Part shown: positions 6,352-12,896 of the stretch, piece by piece
Numbering within the stretch: the first letter of the stretch is position 1
Layout: each line of letters opens with the position of its first letter
DNA from: Candidatus Azambacteria bacterium
GTDB taxonomy: Bacteria; Patescibacteriota; Minisyncoccia; GWC2-36-17; WO2-46-25
DNA length: 12,896 nt
NCBI GenBank assembly: GCA_024654415.1
Contig: JANLHQ010000079.1
Coordinates: 1 to 12,896, forward strand
Reading direction: 5' to 3'
Notes under the pieces: generated by a model
Database searches by the model: none
What the model was told of the DNA's origin: nothing
Seen by the model: only the letters and a program-made list of their open reading frames with translations
Program-made: the position numbers and the translations under genes

Positions 6352-7817
6352 TCTATATTTAGACGAGTCACACCCGCGTGAATTCTTTTTATTACTTCCT
6401 CCTTCCCTAATATTTCTGCGATCTCCACTGGCCCGGGAGAAGCATCTTTTCCAGAAAGAGCAACCCGCACAGGCCAATATGTCGCACCGGTCCCGAACTC
6501 TGTTACGACCGTATCAAGTGCACTCTTTATTGCCTCCTTGGTAAAACTCGCCGCATTAAGCGCAGCAAGTGCTTCATATGATGCGGCGAGACTTTTTGCG
6601 ACCGTTGCGGCATCGCTTTTTTTCCACACAAGCATTTCTGTCTCATACTCCGGAAGTGAAAAGAAAAACTCCGAAAGTGGCACGATGTCTGATAATTTCT
6701 TTAGGCGATCCTTCTCAAGTGCTATTATTTTTTTCACTTTCTCCGTATCAGTTGATGCATCAACCAGCCCAACCTTTGTAAGATATGGGAGGCACAGCAC
6801 ACACAAGTCATCATCGGATTTTTGTCGTATATAATGTGCGTTGAACCAATCAAGTTTTTGTATATTAAATACCGCGTTTGATTTGTTTATAGTACTGAGA
6901 TCGAATTGCGCACTGATCTCTTCGAGAGAATAAAATTCTCTTTCATCGCCTGGATGCCACCCTAATAAAGCAAGAAAGTTTGCAAGCGCCTCAGGAAGAT
7001 ACCCTTCATCTCTATATTCTAAAATGGACGTCGCGCCATGTCGTTTTGAAAGCTTGCTCTTATCAGGACCTAAAATAAGTGGGAGGTGAGCGTAGGACGG
7101 CGCATGAAACCCTAACGCTTCTTGAATAAGTATTTGTTTTGGAGTGTTTGAAATATGATCCTCTCCGCGGATAACATGTGATATTTCCATGAGTTCATCA
7201 TCAACTGCGGCAGTGAAATTATAGAGCGGCTCCTCCACGCTCTTTGCAATAGTAAAATCCCCGATCAATTCGGTGTCTACCTCGATCTTACCCTTAATAA
7301 CATCAATAAACGAAAGTTTCCGTGTAGGCGTTTTAAACCGAATAACAGATGGCACACCGCCTGTTATTCTCCGCGCAACGTCATCTTTCTCTAATGCCCC
7401 GCATTGACCTGAATATTTTGGGGGTATTCCGCTTGCAATCATGTAATTTTTCTGTGCCTCGAGGTCTTCTTTGGTACAAAAACAATGATACGCGAGATTG
7501 CGTTCAAGCAGTGATTCAAGATGTGTACGATACAAGTCCTTGCGCTCGCTTTGCCGATACGGGCCGTATGAGCCCCCTGTATCAGGCCCTTCATCCCATG
7601 TAAGTCCAAGCCATGTAAGTCCTTCAATGATATTATCCTCAAACCTCTTTTCAGAGCGTCCCGTGTCAGTGTCCTCAATACGCACAATGAATACGCCACC
7701 GTTCTTTCGTGCAAATAAAAAATTAAAAAGTGCCGTGCGCGCTGTGCCCACATGTAAAAAGCCCGTTGGGCTTGGGGCGATACGCACGCGTACTGGTTTT
7801 GGTATTACCGCTTCCAT
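6348..7817 (-). CDS. gltX: Glutamyl-tRNA synthetase
   Basis: GltX is a class I synthetase that charges tRNA-Glu with glutamate in the cytoplasm. The product is 489 aa, a normal length. The Rossmann domain opens with RIAPSPTGFLHVGTART (12-28; HIGH-type motif HVGT at 22-25). GEDHISNTPKQI is at 218-229, the KMSKS-type loop is KLSKR at 255-259, and the C-terminal anticodon-binding part ends with WPVRVALSGKDASPGP (448-463). The zinc-subdomain pattern C-x-C-x24-C is present (Cys112, Cys114, Cys139), but the fourth position two residues on is Ala141, not His or Cys. Whether the enzyme also charges tRNA-Gln cannot be read from the sequence. The gene starts 9 nt after the murG stop and overlaps the M23 gene by 4 nt. 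A tRNA-Glu gene ends the next unit. Confidence 0.96.
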   Translation of the reverse strand: MEAVIPKPVRVRIAPSPTGFLHVGTARTALFNFLFARKNGGVFIVRIEDTDTGRSEKRFEDNIIEGLTWLGLTWDEGPDTGGSYGPYRQSERKDLYRTHLESLLERNLAYHCFCTKEDLEAQKNYMIASGIPPKYSGQCGALEKDDVARRITGGVPSVIRFKTPTRKLSFIDVIKGKIEVDTELIGDFTIAKSVEEPLYNFTAAVDDELMEISHVIRGEDHISNTPKQILIQEALGFHAPSYAHLPLILGPDKSKLSKRHGATSILEYRDEGYLPEALANFLALLGWHPGDEREFYSLEEISAQFDLSTINKSNAVFNIQKLDWFNAHYIRQKSDDDLCVLCLPYLTKVGLVDASTDTEKVKKIIALEKDRLKKLSDIVPLSEFFFSLPEYETEMLVWKKSDAATVAKSLAASYEALAALNAASFTKEAIKSALDTVVTEFGTGATYWPVRVALSGKDASPGPVEIAEILGKEEVIKRIHAGVTRLNIE

Positions 7818-7826
7818 GTATAACCG

Positions 7827-8954
7827 TTAGATTACTCCTCGTAATTGTAATATCTCTTTTGCAATCGTTTCAGAAGCGTTTTTTGCCGCAAACGCCGCAG
7901 CGCTTGATGACATTTTTGCAATTGCACTCGGGTCATCTAATATCGAAGCAATATTGGAATACAAAAGATTTGGAGTAATATTACCCTCTTCGATAACAAT
8001 TGTTCCTCCTGACTTCGCATATTCGTATGCATTTTTTCGCTGATGATCCTGTGCTGCGGTAGGAAGTGGAATGAGAATGCTTGGCTTACCGCATACCGCG
8101 ATCTCAAAGATACTACTTGCGCCCGCGCGTGATATTACAACATCTGCAAGCGTTAATGCAAATTTTATCTCTTCAGTAAGAAACGGATACGGATGATAGT
8201 AGCCGCCGAGATTTGCACCCGCGATCAAAGCAACCTCTGCTTGCACTTCCTCATACTGATGCGGTCCGCATATATGAATAACCTCATACTTTGAAACCAA
8301 TTTAAGCAGAATTTGCACGATTGCGCTGTTTATCTTTTTTGCTCCCTGAGACCCTCCCATCACCAGCACCACCTTGCGTGCGGAAACAATATCAAAAAAT
8401 GTACGTGCTTTTTGCGGATCTTGTTCACACAGATCATCGCGGATCGGCATACCCACCACGGCTGTTTTCTTCACTGGAAATTTCAATGCCGCACTTTCAA
8501 ATGCCGTCCCAATACGCTTCGCAAACGGTGCCGCCATACGATTCGCAAGCCCCGGCACACTGTCTGATTCGTGGATCACGCGCGAAGGGATGAAAAAAAT
8601 CCAACTTGCCACCATCACAGGAAAGCTCCCATATCCTCCCTTTGAAAACACTGCGTCCGGCATTTGCCAAAACAGTATCCATATCGCCTGTATGATAGCA
8701 AAAGGGAGTTTAATCAGGTCAACGATATTTAAAGGACTCGCATACCGACGCCATTTACTTGAGAGAATATATGTCCGCTTTATCCCCTCTCGATTAAATA
8801 CTTCTTCTGAAATATTATCAAATCTTGGCCCGACATATAAAAAGCGTATATCTTCAATACCACGCTCCTTTGCGAGTGTGGTAAGCTTTTTTGCCACAGA
8901 GATAAGTGGAAAAATATGCCCTCCGCTTCCTCCACCTGTTAAAATAATAAGCAT
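7827..8954 (-). CDS. murG: UDP-GlcNAc:lipid I N-acetylglucosaminyltransferase MurG
   Basis: MurG transfers GlcNAc from UDP-GlcNAc to lipid I on the inner membrane face, forming lipid II. The 375-aa GT-B protein has the N-terminal glycine loop GGGSGGHIFP at 7-16, FSKGGYGSFP at 103-112, IHESDSVPGLANR at 127-139, the second loop GGSQGAKKIN at 200-209, and the donor-binding segment SRAGASSIFE at 275-284 followed by IPLPTAAQDHQRKNA at 295-309. Length and motif order are normal. It begins 34 nt after the ftsW stop and ends 9 nt before gltX. The neighbours mraY and ftsW supply its substrate and use its product. Confidence 0.96.
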   Translation of the reverse strand: MLIILTGGGSGGHIFPLISVAKKLTTLAKERGIEDIRFLYVGPRFDNISEEVFNREGIKRTYILSSKWRRYASPLNIVDLIKLPFAIIQAIWILFWQMPDAVFSKGGYGSFPVMVASWIFFIPSRVIHESDSVPGLANRMAAPFAKRIGTAFESAALKFPVKKTAVVGMPIRDDLCEQDPQKARTFFDIVSARKVVLVMGGSQGAKKINSAIVQILLKLVSKYEVIHICGPHQYEEVQAEVALIAGANLGGYYHPYPFLTEEIKFALTLADVVISRAGASSIFEIAVCGKPSILIPLPTAAQDHQRKNAYEYAKSGGTIVIEEGNITPNLLYSNIASILDDPSAIAKMSSSAAAFAAKNASETIAKEILQLRGVI

Positions 8955-8988
8955 ATAAATGATGAGCGCCCAAACAGGCTATTTTGTG

Positions 8989-10095
8989 TTATCGGTTATC
9001 GGCTAATTGTTGCCTCTGTATACTATAAACTATGCCGCAGGCCGTCAACAAAACAACAAGGGATGTTCCTCCATAGCTTACAAAAGGAAGTGGAATGCCC
9101 GTAAGCGGCAGGATGCCCGATATTGCACTAATATTGATGAAAGCTTGCGCTAGTATCCATACGCTAATGCCGCCAGCAAGCATCCTCCCAAACGCAGTGC
9201 GTGAGTTTCGCGCGATCGTGAATCCTTGCCACCCGAGCACCGAAAAAAGGATAACCGCAAATGTCACCCCTATAAAACCAAGCTCCTGCGCGGCAACCGC
9301 AAATATAGAATCCCCCATCGGCTCAGGTAAGTATGTCGTAGATTTCTGCTGTGATTGTCCGTAGCCAATGCCAAGCACTCCTCCAGAGCGAATCATGCTC
9401 TGCGCACGGTTTACCTGATACCCCGCTCCCTGCACATCTCTTGTTGGGTTTAAGTATACCTCAATTCTATCCCACGCATATCCCTTGAAATATACGAACA
9501 CAGAAAGCGCAACAATACCGATAAGAACTATAGCGAGGAGATGCACTGGTTTTGCGCCCGCAAGAAAATATACCGCAAACGCGGTAAGCAAAATAACACC
9601 AAGCGTACCCATGTCCGGTTGGGCAATCAGGAGAGAGGCGACCATACCGCTGATAAAAAGAAATGGCATGAGCCCTTCTTTTGCTATATTTTTCTTTTTT
9701 GGCTCAAAGAGCGCCGCAAGATAAAGCACTGATGCAAGCTTCAGTATCTCGGAAGGTTGGAATGAAAATGAGCCGATTTTAAGCCATCGTGTCGCGCCAT
9801 TCTCGAGCACGCCAAACCCGGACACCAGCACAAGCGCGGTCAAAATAACCGCGCTCACCATAAGTGGGAGCGCGAATTTTCTGAGCTTCTCATATGGAAC
9901 CCTGCTCATAAGAAGGAACAGCAATACGCCAGGAATGACGCCATTTAAAAACTGCCGCTTTACATAGAAATAATTATCGAGTGTATGATTGAACGCGAGC
10001 ACCGCCGATGCGGTTGCAAGCATCGCAAGCCCAAACAATACAAGCCCAGCGACCGAGGCAACAAATAGATACTTATGTGATGATGAGTGTTCCAT
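8989..10095 (-). CDS. ftsW: SEDS peptidoglycan glycosyltransferase FtsW
   Basis: FtsW polymerises lipid II into glycan strands in the membrane at the septum together with its class B PBP. The 368-aa product is highly hydrophobic with about ten predicted membrane helices. SEDS signatures are GATRWLKIGSFSFQPSEILK at 100-119, QPDMGT at 159-164, GYQVNRAQSMIRSGGVLGIG at 225-244, and NISAISGILPLTGIPLPFVS at 321-340 followed by YGGTS. The conserved catalytic aspartate is Asp262 in EPMGDSIFAV. FtsW is preferred to RodA because it sits in dcw next to murG; the sequence alone does not fully separate them. The start is 3 nt after the upstream amidohydrolase stop, so the two are probably cotranscribed. 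Confidence 0.93.
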   Translation of the reverse strand: MEHSSSHKYLFVASVAGLVLFGLAMLATASAVLAFNHTLDNYFYVKRQFLNGVIPGVLLFLLMSRVPYEKLRKFALPLMVSAVILTALVLVSGFGVLENGATRWLKIGSFSFQPSEILKLASVLYLAALFEPKKKNIAKEGLMPFLFISGMVASLLIAQPDMGTLGVILLTAFAVYFLAGAKPVHLLAIVLIGIVALSVFVYFKGYAWDRIEVYLNPTRDVQGAGYQVNRAQSMIRSGGVLGIGYGQSQQKSTTYLPEPMGDSIFAVAAQELGFIGVTFAVILFSVLGWQGFTIARNSRTAFGRMLAGGISVWILAQAFINISAISGILPLTGIPLPFVSYGGTSLVVLLTACGIVYSIQRQQLADNR

Positions 10096-10098
10096 TTC

Positions 10099-11679
10099 TT
10101 ACGAAAACCGAATTACTTTCCCGGAAAACGCATGTGTAAAACCTTTTTTCTCGTATGCGCACGCACCATTCACAAGAACCATTTCAACTCCCTTACTATA
10201 CTGATATGGATTCTGGAATGTTGCTACATCAGAAATAATACGCGGGTCAAATACCACGATATCAGCACTATTCCCTTCTTTTAGTATTCCTCGGCGCTTA
10301 ACCCCAAATAAACGCGCTGGGGTTCCAGTGATCTTTGCGATCGCATGCTCCCATGAAAGTAGCTTTTTATCTACTACATATTTCCTCAAAAAACGAGGAA
10401 AGGTGCCAAATGAGCGGGGATGTGGCAGATCCCTCTGCTGTGGAGGTGGTGCCATAGAATACCCTGCCCCAGAAGAACCAATGATGGAAAGCGGGTGCGC
10501 AACACCCATCTGTATATTCCCTTCATTGAGTACGTGCGCAAATACAATAACCTTAAGGTTGGACCCAAGCAAAAGCTGGATAATTGCTTCCTCTGGATTA
10601 GTTCCAAATCCCTTCGCGATTTCTGCTAGTGTTTTCCCTACAAACACACCATCGGGTGCTCGCGATGCGATGGTGATTCTCTCATAATCAATCGCCTGCT
10701 CCGCAAGGTCTTTTATCACTTGTGCGCGTTCAAATGAATTCTTCAACCGCTTCATAATCATCTCGGGTCCGCCAACCTTCACCCATGCAGGCAGAAGTAA
10801 ATACAATGCGAGTGCGCTTGAGGCATAGGGAAACATATCAAATGTAACAGAAACGCCCGATGCCGATGCTTCTTCAATCGCCTGAATTGCCTTTTGAAAA
10901 TTGTGCCAGAATCGCTTCCCGACAACTTTAAGATGAGAGATATGTAATGGCGAATCAAACTCCCGTGCAAGCGCAATTGTGGCATGAAGTGAATCAAGGA
11001 ATGTATTTGATTCATCCTTGAGATGGATCGCAATTATCTTCTTTTGCTTCTTTACCGTGGCAAACAAACTCTCCAGGTGATCTGCAAAATTTTTATCCTG
11101 ATATAAGTAGGCAAACCCAATCGACATCCCCCCTGAACCCTCCTGAAGTGATTGATCAAGTAAAAAGGAAGCTATTTCATTTTCTTGGCGCGACGGCTGG
11201 CGATACTCATTCTTTAATATCCCCTTGATCAACGTATTATAGCCGGTAAGCGTGCCAAAATTTACCGCAAGTTTTTTTTCTTCGAGCTTCTCGAGAAATT
11301 CAGACATACGCAACCAATCGACATTGATCTGTGCTGGGTCTGTCCATCGCTGTTCCGCATCAATCACATTTCCCGAAATAAGCGGTGCAAGCGAATACCC
11401 ACAATTGCCACCAATAATTGTTGTCACTCCTTGGCTTATCAAACTCTCTTGCCCAGGCATGGTAAACAGCGTCAAATTGGTATCAGAATGACTGAGCACA
11501 TCAATAAACCCTGGAGTCACATACAACCCTTCTGCATCGATAATTTTCTTCGCCTCCATATCCTCAATAGCGCCCACCCTTACAATAACGCCATTGTGCA
11601 CGGCGACATCCGCCATGAATTTTTCTTTCGTGCCGCTGCCGTCAATGACCGTGCCGTTTTTTATAATAAGATCGTACAT
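10099..11679 (-). CDS. Amidohydrolase, N-acyl-D-amino-acid deacylase (D-aminoacylase)-like
   Basis: D-aminoacylases remove the acyl group from N-acyl-D-amino acids with a metal site in a TIM barrel. The 526-aa product has the flanking beta-sandwich strands (DLIIKNGTVIDGSG at 3-16; ADIVVFDP at 472-479) and family motifs PGFID at 56-60, GGNCGYSLAP at 90-99 and HPRSFGTFPRFL at 420-431. Compared from memory with Alcaligenes D-aminoacylase (His67, His69, Cys96, His220, His250, Asp366), the tight metal site is kept as Cys93, His219 and His249. The first His is Leu62 (LSH at 62-64), and the expected Asp is Ser403 (IGSSG at 400-404). Substrate and activity are therefore uncertain. It lies between mraY and ftsW, where murD usually sits, 3 nt from ftsW and 47 nt after mraY. 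Confidence 0.85.
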   Translation of the reverse strand: MYDLIIKNGTVIDGSGTKEKFMADVAVHNGVIVRVGAIEDMEAKKIIDAEGLYVTPGFIDVLSHSDTNLTLFTMPGQESLISQGVTTIIGGNCGYSLAPLISGNVIDAEQRWTDPAQINVDWLRMSEFLEKLEEKKLAVNFGTLTGYNTLIKGILKNEYRQPSRQENEIASFLLDQSLQEGSGGMSIGFAYLYQDKNFADHLESLFATVKKQKKIIAIHLKDESNTFLDSLHATIALAREFDSPLHISHLKVVGKRFWHNFQKAIQAIEEASASGVSVTFDMFPYASSALALYLLLPAWVKVGGPEMIMKRLKNSFERAQVIKDLAEQAIDYERITIASRAPDGVFVGKTLAEIAKGFGTNPEEAIIQLLLGSNLKVIVFAHVLNEGNIQMGVAHPLSIIGSSGAGYSMAPPPQQRDLPHPRSFGTFPRFLRKYVVDKKLLSWEHAIAKITGTPARLFGVKRRGILKEGNSADIVVFDPRIISDVATFQNPYQYSKGVEMVLVNGACAYEKKGFTHAFSGKVIRFS

Positions 11680-11687
11680 ATAAAACC

Positions 11688-11693
11688 ATTATA
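11688..11693 (-). promoter_or_regulatory. Possible -10 box for a near-leaderless amidohydrolase transcript
   Basis: A perfect TATAAT on the minus strand lies 8 nt before the ATG at 11679, in the 47-bp gap between mraY and the amidohydrolase gene. A start about 7 nt downstream would leave a leader of only one or two bases. No recognisable -35 box is present at 15-19 bp, so this may be chance in AT-rich sequence. Confidence 0.3.
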
Positions 11694-11726
11694 CTACAAT
11701 CATACATAGGACGCACGACACGTCAT

Positions 11727-12779
11727 TTATACACTCCTTTCAAGCACGAACAATGCAATGCCGAGGAATGACGCAATGGCAGAAATGATCCAAAAGCGCA
11801 TTGTCACTTTTGTTTCAGGCCACCCTATTGCCTCAAAATGATGATGAATGGGCGTGGAAAGAAATATCTTTTTGCCGCCGCGCAATTTCTTTGAAGATAA
11901 TTGAAGCAATACCGAGAGAGATTCCATCACCATAACAAAGCCGAATAACGGAAGAAAGAACATTGTATTAGTGAGCATCGCGATAACGCCCAGCGACACG
12001 CCAAGTGCCATCGCCCCCGTGTCGCCCATAAAAAACCGCGCGGGGTTGATATTGAACCATAAAAACGCAAGCAGTGCCCCCACGACCACTGCACAAAATA
12101 CCGCAAGGTCCGGCTTCCCGAGCGCCGCGGCAACGAATATATATGAAGCGAATGCGATCGCCGTTACGCCACCGGCGAGCCCATCGAGTCCGTCGGTGAT
12201 ATTGGTCGAATGTGCTGTTGCGGTGATGATAAATACGAAAATAGGAATATACCACAACCCTATTTCAAAATCGCCGATAAACGGCACGTGAATACCGCTC
12301 CACTGAAGCTTGAAATAAAACCACCACGCGCCGATAAACGCAACGGCAAGATAAAACAACAAGCGCTCGCGCATGCGCAACCCTCCACCGTTCTTGCCTA
12401 TCTTTAAGATACCTAAAAGGTCATCGAATAACCCAATGACCGCAGCAACCACCATAATCCCAAGCGGTAGATAGGTCTGTTCTCTCGTCAAAAAATTTAA
12501 CTTAGCAAAGAACGTATCAGGCGCAAGTGCGGCAAGTGCAGAAAATACCAGTGCGATCACTAGCACTGTTCCCCATATTAAAATACCTCCCATAGTCGGC
12601 GTGCCCGCTTTTCCCGCGTGCATGCTCGCAAATATCGGCGCGCTTGCCGCGGAACGTATCTGTTTTCCGAGGCGATATTTATAGAGAAAGTGTGTAAGTA
12701 GTGGCGTGGAAAATAACGCCACTGCAAAGGCAAGTGCAGAAAACCCCAAAATTTTTACTACAAGAAAAGGATCGATCAT
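11727..12779 (-). CDS. mraY: Phospho-MurNAc-pentapeptide-transferase MraY
   Basis: MraY transfers phospho-MurNAc-pentapeptide from UDP to undecaprenyl phosphate in the inner membrane, making lipid I. The 350-aa product is polytopic with about ten membrane helices. Family motifs are GTPTMGG at 59-65, the acidic pair Asp119-Asp120 in GLFDDLLG, NITDGLDGLAGG at 193-204, MGDTGAMALG at 251-260 with the third key Asp at 253, and STPIHHHFE at 308-316 with its histidine triad at 312-314. All key residues are intact. It is the first complete gene of the upper unit, and murF is not directly upstream as it is in classical dcw. The ATG at 12779 has only a weak, distant AGGTGA upstream. Confidence 0.96.
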   Translation of the reverse strand: MIDPFLVVKILGFSALAFAVALFSTPLLTHFLYKYRLGKQIRSAASAPIFASMHAGKAGTPTMGGILIWGTVLVIALVFSALAALAPDTFFAKLNFLTREQTYLPLGIMVVAAVIGLFDDLLGILKIGKNGGGLRMRERLLFYLAVAFIGAWWFYFKLQWSGIHVPFIGDFEIGLWYIPIFVFIITATAHSTNITDGLDGLAGGVTAIAFASYIFVAAALGKPDLAVFCAVVVGALLAFLWFNINPARFFMGDTGAMALGVSLGVIAMLTNTMFFLPLFGFVMVMESLSVLLQLSSKKLRGGKKIFLSTPIHHHFEAIGWPETKVTMRFWIISAIASFLGIALFVLERSV

Positions 12780-12896
12780 ACTATATGCATATCACCTACT
12801 ACTGTTTTATTACATACGGATACGAACATAACAAGGTATCGTATTATATAGTATTTATAAGTTCTATCGTTTCCCCTGCGCGGTCATCAGAACCGA
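12780..12896 (-). other. Upstream region of mraY, partial intergenic
   Basis: No protein family is recognisable in these 117 bases. A perfect TATAAT on the minus strand (12843-12848) is followed by about 57 nt of potential leader, but no -35 box fits at 16-18 bp. A 17-codon frame (ATG at 12829, TGA at 12776-12778) overlaps the mraY start as ATGA. No Shine-Dalgarno precedes it, so it is not called as a gene. Confidence 0.35.

Noticed and set aside
6352..6477. Extension of the M23 peptidase N-terminus to an ATG at 6477
   Set aside because: It would overlap gltX by 130 bases, place the signal/membrane segment more than 50 residues in, and ignore the neat ATGA junction at 6348-6351.
8374..8958. 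194-codon open frame on the plus strand opposite murG
   Set aside because: It is a mirror of the well-supported murG frame and resembles no known protein.
11710..11724. Short inverted repeat GACG...CGTC between mraY and the amidohydrolase gene
   Set aside because: The stem is only 4 bp without a T tract, so it is not a terminator.
12776..12829. 17-codon frame whose TGA overlaps the mraY ATG, as a possible leader peptide
   Set aside because: No ribosome site, no attenuator-like structure and no run of regulatory codons; ATGA by chance is common in AT-rich sequence.
1..12896. Insertion sequences, CRISPR arrays, phage or defence genes
   Set aside because: No transposase or integrase motif, no regularly spaced repeat-spacer units and no defence domains were seen; nearly all sequence is housekeeping coding DNA.

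Overview
The window reads as a bacterial division and cell wall (dcw) region in which every supported gene lies on the minus strand. The organism is most likely a member of the Candidatus Patescibacteria (CPR, Parcubacteria-like). The basis is short, compact versions of the dcw proteins, a MurF without its usual N-terminal domain, stop/start (ATGA) overlaps between genes, and almost no Shine-Dalgarno sequences at the expected distance from start codons. This placement is an inference. TGA is a real stop codon here (it ends rsmH, ftsL, ftsI and gltX), so the UGA-glycine code of Gracilibacteria/Absconditabacteria does not apply.

Read in the direction of transcription (high to low coordinate), the first unit is mraY - D-aminoacylase-like amidohydrolase - ftsW - murG - gltX - M23 peptidase with coiled coil. 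It ends at a strong bidirectional hairpin terminator (5034-5096). A 280-bp AT-rich regulatory gap follows (4821-5100), with a promoter and an array of phased TGG/GTGG repeats. The second unit is mraZ - rsmH - ftsL-like - ftsI - murF - tRNA-Glu(CUC), running to the left edge.

Together the genes make and polymerise peptidoglycan. MurF completes the UDP-MurNAc-pentapeptide, MraY makes lipid I, MurG makes lipid II, FtsW polymerises glycan, and the FtsI transpeptidase cross-links it, probably scaffolded by the FtsL-like protein. The M23 protein would cleave peptide bridges at the septum. MraZ and RsmH are the usual first two genes of dcw. The order is permuted: the mraY-ftsW-murG half, normally downstream of murF, lies upstream of mraZ. 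murE, murD, murC, ddl, ftsQ, ftsA and ftsZ are not in the window. An amidohydrolase sits in the slot where murD is normally found.

No insertion sequence, CRISPR array or phage gene was seen. The points most worth checking are the regulatory gap (MraZ operator versus DnaA-box cluster), the amidohydrolase with altered metal-site residues in the murD slot, the domain-lacking MurF, and the odd start of ftsI.
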